From NCBI GenBank assembly GCA_017538795.1, contig JAFYIE010000047.1, positions 1 through 64,000 of the forward strand: a stretch of DNA of 64,000 nt. The letters are read 5' to 3'. Positions 16,117 to 24,197 of the stretch are shown here, piece by piece. Origin of the DNA: Bacteroidales bacterium. GTDB taxonomy: Bacteria; Bacteroidota; Bacteroidia; Bacteroidales; F082. Numbering within the stretch: position 1 is the stretch's first letter; every line of letters begins with the position of its first letter. Made by a program: the position numbers and the translations under genes. The notes under the pieces are model-generated. The model was not told where the DNA came from. It was given only the letters and a program-made list of their open reading frames with translations, and did no database searches.

Positions 16117-17394
16117 TTAATCTCTCTTAAAAATATCTCTCGTATAAACTTTTTCTTTCACATCATCCAAGCACGAATCATAACGATTTGCTATGATAGC
16201 CTGACTCTGCTCTTTGAAATTCTTCAAATCGTTCACCACCAGACTTCCGAAGAATGTTGTGCCGTCTTCGAGGGTCGGTTCGTAGATGATAACCTTTGCG
16301 CCTTTGGCTTTCACACGCTTCATCACGCCCTGAATTGACGACTGACGGAAGTTATCTGAATTTGACTTCATCGTCAAACGATACACACCAATCACGCATT
16401 CCTTCTCTTCCTTGGCGTTATAGCTGCCATTATCGAAATAATCGTAGTAGCCAGCTTTCTTCAACACTTGGTCGGCAATGAAATCCTTGCGAGTTCTGTT
16501 GCTTTCGACGATAGCGCTCATCATATTCTGAGGCACATTGGCATAGTTGGCGAGAAGCTGCTTAGTATCCTTCGGCAAGCAATAGCCTCCATAACCAAAC
16601 GAAGGATTATTATAGTGCGAACCAATTCTTGGGTCTAAACAAATTCCATCGATAATTGCTTGAGTGTCAAGACCTTTAACCTCAGCATATGTATCAAGCT
16701 CGTTAAAGAAGCTTACTCTTAATGCCAAATAAGTGTTGGCGAAGAGTTTCACCGCCTCAGCCTCCTTCAAGCCCATAAGTAAGACCTGCACATCTGGCTT
16801 TAATGCGCTTTCTTTGAGGAGGTTGGCGAAGGTTTCTGCAGCTTGGAGGAGATTTCTCCGCTCCGCCTTCGGCTCCGGTCGAAATGACGGTTTGGTTGCT
16901 TCGGTCGGGTAGCCTACGATTATTCTCGAAGGATAAAGATTATCGTATAAAGCCTTGCTTTCTCTCAGAAACTCTGGCGAAAACAGCAGATTTATATTGC
17001 CATATTTCGCATAAAGACTTTCGGTGTAACCAACTGGTACAGTACTCTTGATAACCATCACCGCCTTCGGATTAACCGTCAACACTTCGTCAATGACTTC
17101 CTCAACATGCGATGTGTCGAAGAAATTTGTATGCGGGTCATAGTTGGTCGGTACAGCAATTACAATGAAATCGGCTGATTTATAAGCTTTTTCGGCATCA
17201 AGAGTCGCGGTAAGATTCAGCTCCTTCTCAGCAAAATATTTCTCAATATACTCATCCTGAATTGGAGACTGTTTCTTGTTTATTTTCTCCACTTTTTCAG
17301 GAATGACATCAACAGCAGTAACCTGATGGTGCTGCGCCAAAAGCGTGGCGATGCTCAATCCCACATATCCTGTTCCTGCTACTGAAATATTCAT
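16117..17394 (-). CDS. ugd: UDP-glucose 6-dehydrogenase family protein
   Basis: From ATG 17392-17394 the protein has 425 residues; the frame extended three codons upstream would start with TTG inside the upxY stop. It has the Rossmann loop [10 protein letters not shown], the KSTVPVG hinge, FSPEFLRE, the active-site block [10 protein letters not shown] with its nucleophilic Cys, and a C-terminal UDP-binding half, so it is a full-length NDP-sugar dehydrogenase making a uronate (UDP-glucuronate or a close analogue). Between the NAD half and the central helix lies an extra stretch of about 18 residues ([16 protein letters not shown]) encoded by a palindromic repeat (16848-16890). It is second in the operon, 5 nt after upxY. 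Confidence 0.93.
   Translation of the reverse strand: MNISVAGTGYVGLSIATLLAQHHQVTAVDVIPEKVEKINKKQSPIQDEYIEKYFAEKELNLTATLDAEKAYKSADFIVIAVPTNYDPHTNFFDTSHVEEVIDEVLTVNPKAVMVIKSTVPVGYTESLYAKYGNINLLFSPEFLRESKALYDNLYPSRIIVGYPTEATKPSFRPEPKAERRNLLQAAETFANLLKESALKPDVQVLLMGLKEAEAVKLFANTYLALRVSFFNELDTYAEVKGLDTQAIIDGICLDPRIGSHYNNPSFGYGGYCLPKDTKQLLANYANVPQNMMSAIVESNRTRKDFIADQVLKKAGYYDYFDNGSYNAKEEKECVIGVYRLTMKSNSDNFRQSSIQGVMKRVKAKGAKVIIYEPTLEDGTTFFGSLVVNDLKNFKEQSQAIIANRYDSCLDDVKEKVYTRDIFKRD
16848..16890 (-). repeat. Palindromic repeat unit translated in frame inside ugd
   Basis: Forty-three bases, beginning GGAGATTTCTCCG and ending TCGAAATGACGG on the plus strand, closely match arm 1 of the element inside the sulfatase gene (19422-19464). 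It adds about 14-18 residues to ugd without changing the frame. Confidence 0.8.
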
Positions 17395-17399
17395 GATTT

Positions 17400-17948
17400 T
17401 CAAATTTTTTCTATATCACTTGCATTCAATGCCATTGTTGCAACGGCTGCGATTCCTTCTATCTTAACAACTACTCGTTTTTCGTGGCGATTTGGCATTC
17501 TCACGTAAATGCCTTCAACTCCTTCGAATGGGCCGGTTAAGATTCTGACGCGGTCACCTTTGCGCAAATCGATGTTCGGGTCAACCGGCTTGTAGCCCAT
17601 AGTGCGAACCACCTTCATGAAATCGGCCATCTGCTTGTCAGGCACATACTGCGGCTCGCTCAACAAGCCGTCTTTACCTTTCCCCATTACGAAACGAAGA
17701 TAGTCGAGCTTGCCCTGCTTGATTCTCAAAATGTTTTCGTACGTGTCGTGAACAAAGATATAATTATGCACCAACGGTTCGGTCTTCCATCCTATCGAAA
17801 CCCCTTTCTCATTGCGAATTCTAGTCCTTACTGTAGGCACATAATGCTCAATCTGCAACTCCTCCAACGCCTTCGATGCCGTTATTTCACGCTGATAAGT
17901 CACACGCAACACATACCAAGCTACCTCTTTTTTTCTAAATTCTTCCAT
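17400..17948 (-). CDS. UpxY-type NusG paralogue, polysaccharide-operon antiterminator
   Basis: The 182 residues carry the NusG N-terminal fold ([22 protein letters not shown] at the start, [16 protein letters not shown] in the middle) and a C-terminal KOW motif ([22 protein letters not shown]). In Bacteroides each capsule operon begins with such an UpxY protein, which acts in cis on RNA polymerase in the leader to prevent premature termination. Here it is also first on the minus strand, followed 5 nt later by ugd and preceded by a leader of about 150 nt with a good promoter. This marks the start of the 17.9 to 1 kb polysaccharide operon. Confidence 0.92.
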   Translation of the reverse strand: MEEFRKKEVAWYVLRVTYQREITASKALEELQIEHYVPTVRTRIRNEKGVSIGWKTEPLVHNYIFVHDTYENILRIKQGKLDYLRFVMGKGKDGLLSEPQYVPDKQMADFMKVVRTMGYKPVDPNIDLRKGDRVRILTGPFEGVEGIYVRMPNRHEKRVVVKIEGIAAVATMALNASDIEKI

Positions 17949-18098
17949 AAATAATAAAGGGCACAGCTACAGAACCGAGCATATCTCGGGGACATCGAAA
18001 TCGGCTAAGTTATTGGATTTCAATTATTTACAAAAACAATCTGGAATTTTCCGCCAACACCAACCCATCTTCAGAAGCCGATATTGAACGGAAAATAG
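17949..18098 (-). promoter_or_regulatory. Long 5' leader of the upxY polysaccharide operon
   Basis: About 150 nt separate the predicted transcription start from the upxY ATG. The leader contains a perfect 5-bp hairpin CCGAG-CATAT-CTCGG (17975-17989) and a longer-range pairing of ATTTTCCG with CGGAAAAT. UpxY-type factors are known to act on such leaders; these hairpins are candidate pause or termination sites. Confidence 0.5.
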
Positions 18099-18105
18099 TC
18101 AAATG

Positions 18106-18139
18106 CAAAGTTAAATAAAAATTAAATAGGTCTGACAAA
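18106..18139 (-). promoter_or_regulatory. Promoter of the upxY operon (-33/-7 type)
   Basis: On the minus strand TTTG (18136-18139) is followed after 22 nt by TAACTTTG (18106-18113). This fits the Bacteroides sigma-ABfr pattern TTTG ... TAnnTTTG. Confidence 0.65.
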
Positions 18140-18163
18140 TTTTTAAAAAATTTTAAAACAAAA

Positions 18164-18193
18164 AAAAGAGACGCCTCATTTGACATCTCTTTT
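18164..18193 (-). terminator. Rho-independent terminator after tRNA-Gln
   Basis: On the minus strand AAAAGAGA pairs with TCTCTTTT across a 14-nt loop and is followed by further T residues, 8 nt beyond the tRNA 3' end. Confidence 0.7.
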
Positions 18194-18200
18194 CACTTTG

Positions 18201-18273
18201 TTGCCCAACCAGGGTTCGAACCTAGACTTTACTGATCCAGAGTCAGTCGTGTTGCCAATTACACCATTGGGCA
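18201..18273 (-). tRNA. tRNA-Gln (anticodon CTG)
   Basis: The minus strand folds as a cloverleaf. The acceptor stem pairs TGCCCAA with TTGGGCA, the anticodon stem pairs ACTGA with TCAGT around the loop CTCTGGA (anticodon CTG), and the T arm pairs CTAGG with CCTGG around TTCGAAC. CCA is not encoded. Confidence 0.95.
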
Positions 18274-18283
18274 TTTCCGACCG

Positions 18284-18317
18284 CAAAATTACACATATTT
18301 TTTATTCGTGCGACAAA
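18284..18317 (-). promoter_or_regulatory. Promoter of tRNA-Gln
   Basis: On the minus strand TTTG (18314-18317) and TAATTTTG (18284-18291) are separated by 22 nt, and the -7 box ends 10 nt before the tRNA. The upstream box lies inside the 3' end of the sulfatase gene. Confidence 0.6.
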
Positions 18318-20335
18318 AATTTCGTTTTTTTCTTATCTAACTGATACTCACTGACTTGCCAAGCCGATTCGCCATATTTTCGCATCTCATCAGCCAACTC
18401 GGGATAGTCAAAAATGTAGTTTTCTATGTCTTTTTCGACGTATTTATACAAACCTATCTGCTCGTTGGCAGGCTGATTTATCAACAGCCACTCGTGGTCA
18501 ATGACACCATATTTGTCGTCGGCCATGAAATATGCATAACGCCTCTTTTCTCTTTGCAAATCGATGCCGAAAGTATTGTTAACATACGATTTTCCTAAAA
18601 TTCCCATCACCGTAGGGAAAATATCTATCTGACTTGCAATGCATTCATTTTCAATAGATTGCAGACACTTTGGCATGTAAAACACCAAAGGCGTGTGGAA
18701 ATAGCTCAGCGGTATGGAATAGTCGGTGTCGAAAGCGGCGCCATGGTCGGCGACAAAAACGAACAAAGTGTTGTCGAACCAAGGCTTTTCTGACGCCAAC
18801 TCAATAAATTTCCGCAACGAATAATCGGCATATTCCACTATCTGCCACCTTATATCGGCACTGTGAGGCTCGAAATACTCCGGAACATAATACGGACCAT
18901 GGTCTGAAGCGGTCATCATCTCCGCAAAGAAAGGCCTGCCATTAGCCGCCATCTCGTCGAAAACATCCATCGAAAAATGGAACATATAATCGTCGGGAAC
19001 ACCAAGCGTAGTCTTGACTTCCGAAGCTGGATAGTCGGCCTGCGAAACGATACGCTCAACGCCATTCTGACTCATAAAACCGGCCACATTGTCAAACTCC
19101 TTGTCGTGAGTGGTGAAATAAGCTGTCTGATAACCGAATTTCTGCAAAGTGGCAGCCAATCCGTCATATTGCAACACCGGAATGCGCTTCAAAGCATGGT
19201 TACGGAACACCACTGGATACGACACCGAGGTGCTGTAAATTCCACAGTAGGTATGGGTACCCGTCGTGTAACAATTATTGAAACTCAATGAGTTATCCAT
19301 CAATGAATCCAAAAATGGAGTGAGATTGTGTGTGTTGCCGCCATGAGCGGTTTTGTTGTAGCTCATGCCTTCCATTATCACCACGATAACGTTGTAATTA
19401 TTTGATACTGTATCAGTTGCAGGAGATTTCTCCGCTACGCCTAACGGCTCCTGTCGAAATGACGAAAAGGACTCCCCGTCATTTCGACTGAAGCGAAGCG
19501 GAATGGAGAAATCTTCTATTCTGGCTATAGGAAACTCTGGATCTGGATTCTCAATTCCAAAATTCTTTTGCACCAAAGCGATAGCCTGTTCATCCGACAT
19601 GAATCTAACTTTCTGATTGTCAGGGTCTTTGCTATCGAGCCAGCTTCTCGCCAACGTGAAATTCGGGTTCAGTCCGAGCTGGTTCAACATAGCGTTGTTG
19701 CTGAAATATGCCGTTCCAACCATGATAGGCGATTTCTCATTCAAACGACCTCTCATGCCGATGAAAACGAGTCCCCAAAGCAACACAGTCGCAATTCCAT
19801 AATATCCATAATTCACTGATTCCCAACCTGTTGAGCGTTTCAAAATTCTATTTGCAAAGAACCAGAAAATGAAGCCGCAAACGAGCACGGGCAGCATCAT
19901 CAAAATGTACGTTGGTTCCTCCCAAATCATCTTGAAAACGAAAGCACTGTCGCCTGTCGCCATCCACTCGAAAGCAGTTATGTTAAACCTGTCGAAAAAC
20001 TGGTCGAAGTATGGAATGTCGGCAGCACAAATACCAAAAGTTATTGTAAAACAAATAGTTAGAACCCAAGTGTAGATTAGTTCAAAGAGCCTGCTTTTCT
20101 TGCCGAAAAATGAAAAAATCGTCAGAATTATCGTCGGAATCGAGATGACAAAACCGATAGTAACGATGTCGAAGCGGACGCCCATCACAAAGGCCTGAAA
20201 AACCTCACCAAACGTGGTCTCTCCCACCCTGTCCAGATTCAGCAAAAGCAGTGCCACCCTGAAAGCGGTATATATTGCTATCAGAAGCAGATATAGTTTG
20301 AATGTTATCTTTGCAAAAACGGGTATTTTTTTCAT
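18302..20335 (-). CDS. LtaS/EptA-like membrane sulfatase-family phosphotransferase
   Basis: I start the protein at ATG 20333-20335 (677 residues). The frame extends 23 codons upstream, but those codons are repeat sequence. Five N-terminal membrane segments are followed by an alkaline-phosphatase-fold domain with VIMEGMSYNKT (metal Glu), GTHTYCGIYS (candidate nucleophile Thr), ASDHGPYY and FVADHGAAF (metal Asp/His). Relatives transfer phosphoglycerol or phosphoethanolamine from lipids to envelope polymers in the periplasm. Between the membrane part and the catalytic part lies a Ser/Arg-rich insertion of about 30 residues (LRFSRNDGESFSSFRQEP), encoded by a paired palindromic element. It follows trkA and the nitrilase on the same strand. 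Confidence 0.85.
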   Translation of the reverse strand: MKKIPVFAKITFKLYLLLIAIYTAFRVALLLLNLDRVGETTFGEVFQAFVMGVRFDIVTIGFVISIPTIILTIFSFFGKKSRLFELIYTWVLTICFTITFGICAADIPYFDQFFDRFNITAFEWMATGDSAFVFKMIWEEPTYILMMLPVLVCGFIFWFFANRILKRSTGWESVNYGYYGIATVLLWGLVFIGMRGRLNEKSPIMVGTAYFSNNAMLNQLGLNPNFTLARSWLDSKDPDNQKVRFMSDEQAIALVQKNFGIENPDPEFPIARIEDFSIPLRFSRNDGESFSSFRQEPLGVAEKSPATDTVSNNYNVIVVIMEGMSYNKTAHGGNTHNLTPFLDSLMDNSLSFNNCYTTGTHTYCGIYSTSVSYPVVFRNHALKRIPVLQYDGLAATLQKFGYQTAYFTTHDKEFDNVAGFMSQNGVERIVSQADYPASEVKTTLGVPDDYMFHFSMDVFDEMAANGRPFFAEMMTASDHGPYYVPEYFEPHSADIRWQIVEYADYSLRKFIELASEKPWFDNTLFVFVADHGAAFDTDYSIPLSYFHTPLVFYMPKCLQSIENECIASQIDIFPTVMGILGKSYVNNTFGIDLQREKRRYAYFMADDKYGVIDHEWLLINQPANEQIGLYKYVEKDIENYIFDYPELADEMRKYGESAWQVSEYQLDKKKTKFLSHE
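19422..19515 (-). repeat. Paired palindromic element translated inside the sulfatase gene
   Basis: Arm 1 (19422-19464) and arm 2 (19477-19513) are imperfect inverted copies; both have GATTTCTCC at the outer end and GTCGAAATGACG at the inner end, and 12 nt separate them. The whole unit is read through in frame by the sulfatase gene. Arm 1 is a close relative of the unit inside ugd. Confidence 0.85.
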
Positions 20336-20352
20336 GTCTCTTCTAACATTAT

Positions 20353-20441
20353 GAGTTTCCTCACCCCTTCTGGGTTCGGAATGACAAGGGTGTTTGGTTG
20401 ACAAAAGCTGTTGTCATTCCGAGCGAAGCGAGGAATCTCAT
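20353..20441. repeat. Paired CATTCCGA-type palindromic element between sulfatase and trkA
   Basis: Arm 1 is 20353-20387 (GAGTTTCCTC ... CGGAATGACAA) and arm 2 is 20411-20441 (TTGTCATTCCGAGCG ... GGAATCTCA); they are inverted relative to each other. Arm 2 contains the trkA stop codon (20438-20440). Confidence 0.85.
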
Positions 20442-21778
20442 CGAAATAGTTTTTCAACCTCTTTAATTGCATTCGGCAACGCCAGCACCACCACTCTATC
20501 TTCTGCTTCGATTTGGAAGTCGCCGCTCGCAATGAAGCTCACTTCACCTCGGATGATACCGCCGATGATGGCTCCTTCGGGGACGTGTAACCTGTTGATT
20601 GGTCGCATGGTAGCCAAACAACCGTCGGGAACCATGAATTCCATGATGTCGGCGTCGATGCCGCTCAGGCACTTCAAAGTCGAGACGTTGTCGCCCAAAG
20701 TGTAGCGCACAATGTAGCTCGCCGCAATCAACTTTTTATTGATAATCGTATCAATACCAATGTTTTGCGAGATGTCAATATAGTCGATATTCTCCACCAA
20801 GGCGATGGTTTTCTTCACACCGTAGGCCTTGGCCTGCAAGCAAGTCAGAATGTTTGTCTCGGTGTTATCCGTCACCGCGATGAAAGCGTCAACACTCTTG
20901 ATGCCTTCATCCTCAAGCATATCCACGTCACGGGCATCAGCATTGACTACCAATGTGTTAGACAGCGAAGTGGAAAGTTCCTGGCAACGCGTTTTATCCA
21001 TCTCGATGATCTTCATATCCATGTCGTCTTCGAGACGTTTGGCCGTGATACGTCCCACGCGACCGCCACCGATGATCATCACATTATGGATATTGTATTT
21101 CTGCTTGCCGCTCATCTGCATGAGTTCTCTCACAGCGCTCGGCTTGGTGATGACATAAACCATGTCGCCAGCCTTGAGCGTGTCGTCGTCGTGCGGAATG
21201 AACGTGTTCTGCCTTCTATGTATCGCAACTAGCTTAAAATCAAGGTGTTTGAAGCGTTCAGCAATCTCTCCGAGGGTCTTGTCAAGCACCGTAGCGTTAT
21301 CTTCGAGCTTCATCATATACATCTCGAGTTTGCCGCCCGCGAAGTCGTAAGCCTCTGTCGCCGCCGACTGCTTCAGCAAGGTGATAATCTCTTGAGCAGC
21401 AATGTCTTCCGGCGAGATGATGCCGTCGATTCCGAGGTCCTGATATATTCGCCACGACTCCGCGCTAAGGTTTTCCATGGTGTTGACGCGCACGATCACA
21501 CGCTTGGCGCCGAGTTTCTTGGCCAAGATACCCGTCAACAGGTTGATATGCTCGTCGTGAAGCACCGCAATGACCATGTCGGCCTTCTTCACGTTGGCTT
21601 TCTGCAAAACCTTAATCGACGTGGAGTCTCCCGCTATCGTCATCAAGTCGGAATGCGACTCCATCATCTTCAAAAGCTCCTCGTGCGGATCCACAATGGT
21701 GATGTTATGGTCGCTGCGCTCCAAGGCTTCCGCCAAGTGCATTCCGACTTCACCGTCACCTGCAATGATTATATCCAT
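20438..21778 (-). CDS. trkA: Trk system potassium uptake protein TrkA
   Basis: The 446 residues contain two tandem RCK units. Each has an N-terminal Rossmann NAD site (IAGDGEVGMHLAEAL at residue 3 and IIGGGRVGRITAKRL near 233) and a C-terminal RCK_C lobe (LVAIHRRQNTFIPHDDDTL and the final HVPEGAIIGGI region). This is the cytoplasmic gating subunit of Trk potassium transporters. The channel subunit trkH/ktrB is not in the window. The last codons and the stop lie at the edge of a palindromic repeat. It is transcribed with the upstream nitrilase gene and downstream sulfatase gene. Confidence 0.96.
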   Translation of the reverse strand: MDIIIAGDGEVGMHLAEALERSDHNITIVDPHEELLKMMESHSDLMTIAGDSTSIKVLQKANVKKADMVIAVLHDEHINLLTGILAKKLGAKRVIVRVNTMENLSAESWRIYQDLGIDGIISPEDIAAQEIITLLKQSAATEAYDFAGGKLEMYMMKLEDNATVLDKTLGEIAERFKHLDFKLVAIHRRQNTFIPHDDDTLKAGDMVYVITKPSAVRELMQMSGKQKYNIHNVMIIGGGRVGRITAKRLEDDMDMKIIEMDKTRCQELSTSLSNTLVVNADARDVDMLEDEGIKSVDAFIAVTDNTETNILTCLQAKAYGVKKTIALVENIDYIDISQNIGIDTIINKKLIAASYIVRYTLGDNVSTLKCLSGIDADIMEFMVPDGCLATMRPINRLHVPEGAIIGGIIRGEVSFIASGDFQIEAEDRVVVLALPNAIKEVEKLFR

Positions 21779-21793
21779 ATATCTTTTTATGTT

Positions 21794-21890
21794 ACGTTTC
21801 TATTAATGAGTTTCCTCACTTCGTTCGGAATGACAACGTTTCTATTAATAAAACCATTGTCATTCCGAGCCGTTAGGCGAGGAACCTCAA
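21794..21890. repeat. Paired CATTCCGA-type palindromic element between trkA and the nitrilase gene
   Basis: Arm 1 (21807-21836) and arm 2 (21857-21890) are inverted copies of the same family as 20353-20441. Arm 1 is flanked by a 14-nt direct repeat ACGTTTCTATTAAT (21794-21807 and 21836-21849), like an insertion footprint. Arm 2 supplies the stop codon of the nitrilase gene. Confidence 0.85.
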
Positions 21891-22681
21891 TCCCAGTCAG
21901 CAGATACTCTAAAGTATTCGCGGAACGCTTCAAGTTCGAACTCACTCAGTTCCGCTGTAAAAACACTTTCACCCGGTTGTGCCTGCTCCACCACACGGCC
22001 TTTCACGTTCAAAACCATACTCTCGCCCTTGTATTCGATGTTGCTGTCGTCGATGCCGACACGGTTTACTCCCACCACAAACGATTGATTTTCAATGGCT
22101 CGCGCTCTCAACAACGTGTTCCATACCTCCGATTTCTTCTTAGGCCATTCGGCTGTGAAAATAGCGATATCGTACTCAAACTTACCATCTTTGAAGCTGT
22201 TTCTGTCCCACACCGGAAAACGCATGTCGTAGCACACAAACGGCCTGATTCTCCAACCTTTATATTCGATGGTGATGCGCTCTTCGCCGTTGTTCAGCCC
22301 TATCTCGCCGCCCATCGTAAAGAGATGCCGCTTGTTGTAAACGTAAAAATTCCAGTTCGGCTCCATCCAGATAAAACTATTGTAAAAGCCTTCTTTGGGC
22401 GTATTTTGACAGCATTTATGACTACCAGCTTTTGTCAAGATAGTTCCGCAGACAGCGCAATTTTTCTCCCGAGCCACCTTCTCCATCCACTCCATCGTCA
22501 CGCCGCCGAGCTCCTCAGCAAACTCATTCGGGTCGGCAGGAAAGCCAGTTGTAAACGTCTCAGGCAACACTATAACATCAGTGTTTTCAACGTTTTTCAG
22601 CATTTCGTCGAGATGGCGACGGTTGGTTTCCGGCTGCCGCGCCACGACATCGAACTGAACACAAGTGACTTTCAAATTCAT
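21887..22681 (-). CDS. Carbon-nitrogen hydrolase, omega-amidase (YafV/Nit2) type
   Basis: The chosen start, ATG 22679-22681, gives 264 residues; a longer GTG start would lie on top of the -7 promoter box. The nitrilase triad is Glu41 (VLPETFTTGF), Lys116 (YNKRHLF) and Cys149 (PFVCYDMRFP). MGGE after the Lys and the overall length match the YafV/omega-amidase branch, which removes ammonia from alpha-ketoglutaramate in the methionine-salvage repair route. It heads the minus-strand unit nitrilase-trkA-sulfatase. Its stop codon lies within a palindromic repeat. Confidence 0.9.
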   Translation of the reverse strand: MNLKVTCVQFDVVARQPETNRRHLDEMLKNVENTDVIVLPETFTTGFPADPNEFAEELGGVTMEWMEKVAREKNCAVCGTILTKAGSHKCCQNTPKEGFYNSFIWMEPNWNFYVYNKRHLFTMGGEIGLNNGEERITIEYKGWRIRPFVCYDMRFPVWDRNSFKDGKFEYDIAIFTAEWPKKKSEVWNTLLRARAIENQSFVVGVNRVGIDDSNIEYKGESMVLNVKGRVVEQAQPGESVFTAELSEFELEAFREYFRVSADWD

Positions 22682-22704
22682 AAAAATTTCATTAAAAAAC
22701 ATCA

Positions 22705-22712
22705 CAAAGATA
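22705..22712 (-). promoter_or_regulatory. -7 box of the nitrilase-trkA-sulfatase unit
   Basis: TATCTTTG on the minus strand, 24 nt upstream of the chosen nitrilase ATG. It lies back to back with the promoter of the divergent outer-membrane gene. Confidence 0.55.
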
Positions 22713-22732
22713 CTACTTTTTATTTTTTTTCT

Positions 22733-22740
22733 TACTTTTG
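22733..22740 (+). promoter_or_regulatory. -7 box of the outer-membrane barrel/exosortase unit
   Basis: TACTTTTG, 19 nt upstream of the ATG at 22760, in an AT-rich divergent intergenic region. Confidence 0.55.
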
Positions 22741-22759
22741 TAAAAAATTTTTTTGGAAA

Positions 22760-23530
22760 ATGAATAAGAAACTAACGTTATTAGTCTGCCTTCTGGCTAT
22801 TTTCGGACTTAAAATATCGGCTCAGGAGAACATCAGTTATGGTATTTTTCTTGGCGGAAGCATCAACACGATGAACCTCGACAAATCGTTCTATTACGAC
22901 GACAGCGAGCCTTTTCAGACTCCTTTACCAAACAACATATATAAGCCATATTATTTAACTGTCAACAACGCGTCGGTGAAACCTATCGGAGGATTCATCA
23001 TCGGCGGTTTTTTTGAATATAAACTAACAGACCGTGTCGGACTTCAGCTCGAAATTTTTTACAACCAATATGGTTATAAACTTAAAGGAAACGTCAGGGT
23101 AAAAAACATGGGCGACAACGACACCATAACATACGGCTACAGCGGCAAGATGAAAATGAGCAACTTCAGTGCGGCCTTGCTGATGAAGTATTACGTGTTA
23201 CCAGACAAAATGTCAATCGACCTCGGAATTCAGCCGAGCTATTGCATTAGAGCCATAAAGGAAAACGAGCGAGGCATTGTTCATAAAGACAATGTTTACG
23301 ACAGCGACAAAGAGTATAATCCTTTGAATTTATGTGCCACAGGCGGCATAACGGGTTATTTCTTCGACAACATCACGGTTTCGGCGCGCTACACCATAGG
23401 TTTTACCGATGTTTTGAAGGTAAAAGAGCCTTATAATGTCGAAAATACAGGCAACAACGTAAGATTCAGATATTCAAACGCTAAATCAACTGTAAGTTCA
23501 ATACAATTGACGGTCGGATATCGTTGGTAG
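22760..23530 (+). CDS. Outer-membrane beta-barrel protein (PF13568-like)
   Basis: The 256-residue protein starts at ATG 22760 with a clear signal peptide (MNKKLTLLVCLLAIFGLKISAQ, cleavage after SAQ). The mature part consists of alternating amphipathic strands (IGGFFEYKLTDRVGLQLEIFY, MSIDLGIQPSY) and ends with an aromatic residue (VGYRW), as outer-membrane barrels do. It resembles PorT-like small barrels of Bacteroidota. The exosortase-like gene follows 7 nt later, so they share a transcript. I see no PEP-CTERM-like tail on this protein, so it is unlikely to be the exosortase substrate. Function unknown. Confidence 0.8.
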   Translation: MNKKLTLLVCLLAIFGLKISAQENISYGIFLGGSINTMNLDKSFYYDDSEPFQTPLPNNIYKPYYLTVNNASVKPIGGFIIGGFFEYKLTDRVGLQLEIFYNQYGYKLKGNVRVKNMGDNDTITYGYSGKMKMSNFSAALLMKYYVLPDKMSIDLGIQPSYCIRAIKENERGIVHKDNVYDSDKEYNPLNLCATGGITGYFFDNITVSARYTIGFTDVLKVKEPYNVENTGNNVRFRYSNAKSTVSSIQLTVGYRW

Positions 23531-23537
23531 GGTTAAG

Positions 23538-24134
23538 ATGCAAATCACGAGAGAGAAAATAAAGGAACTTTACGCCGACAAGAGATACCAGTCGCTTTTC
23601 GACGTGGGGCTGTTTTTCGTGTTGATTTTCAGCTTTCACATCTTTTATGTGATATGGGAAGGCCCGATGGATTTCTGGCCCATCAAAGGCACTGTCGACA
23701 AGCTCTTCGTGTGGGCGTCGGCGCTGCTTTTCGACCAGAGCACCTGGACGTTGGAGCATATCTTCCGCATGGATTTCGTGACGAAAGACCAGACCATCTT
23801 TTTTCTGAACAACGAAGACTACTATTCCGCTGTCACCGTGGCGCCTGAATGCACCAGCCTCAAACAATGGATGCACTGGCTCTTCCTCATGCTCATCTTC
23901 CCCGGACCGTGGAAACACAAAGCATGGTACATACCGCTTGGCCTGGTCATAGTGGAGTTCACCAATGTGGTGCGAATCGTCGGAATCTGCCTGTTTTTAA
24001 GACCATTCCCGAACTCATTCGCCTTAGCTCACGACGTTATCTTCAAGATAATGTTCTACGTGGTAATCTTCCTGATGTGGGCGAGCTGGAATGATTATTT
24101 TCACCATAAAAAGATTAAACGTCAAACGACATAA
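23538..24134 (+). CDS. Small exosortase/archaeosortase-family protein (XrtF-like)
   Basis: The 198-residue membrane protein has about five hydrophobic segments. It keeps the exosortase triad in the expected order: Cys105 (VAPECTSLKQW), Arg146 (FTNVVRIVGIC) and His165 (ALAHDVIFKIM), each at a membrane-segment boundary. Exosortases cleave C-terminal sorting tags and pass the protein to an envelope acceptor. The short Bacteroidota forms (XrtF/XrtN type) occur singly with few known substrates. It lies 7 nt downstream of a barrel-protein gene. Its last codons overlap the left arm of a terminator hairpin. Confidence 0.8.
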   Translation: MQITREKIKELYADKRYQSLFDVGLFFVLIFSFHIFYVIWEGPMDFWPIKGTVDKLFVWASALLFDQSTWTLEHIFRMDFVTKDQTIFFLNNEDYYSAVTVAPECTSLKQWMHWLFLMLIFPGPWKHKAWYIPLGLVIVEFTNVVRIVGICLFLRPFPNSFALAHDVIFKIMFYVVIFLMWASWNDYFHHKKIKRQTT

Positions 24135-24194
24135 ATCAGTCTGGAAGAAAGCTTCGCATTAATCCAAGGCCTGATTTATTGTCGTTTGACGTTT
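24117..24194. terminator. Bidirectional terminator between exosortase and ClC genes
   Basis: AAACGTCAAACGACATAAAT (24117-24136) pairs, with one bulge, with its reverse complement in 24171-24194, leaving a loop of about 30 nt. It lies between convergent genes. Confidence 0.75.
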
Positions 24195-24197
24195 TCG

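Noticed and set aside
20336-20404. N-terminal extension of the sulfatase-family protein
   Set aside because: The 23 codons are encoded by a palindromic repeat arm; the first membrane helix follows ATG 20333-20335 directly.
21245-22759. Long open plus-strand frame upstream of the outer-membrane barrel gene
   Set aside because: It is antisense to trkA and the nitrilase gene, has no family-like text, and the barrel signal peptide begins at ATG 22760 right after a promoter.
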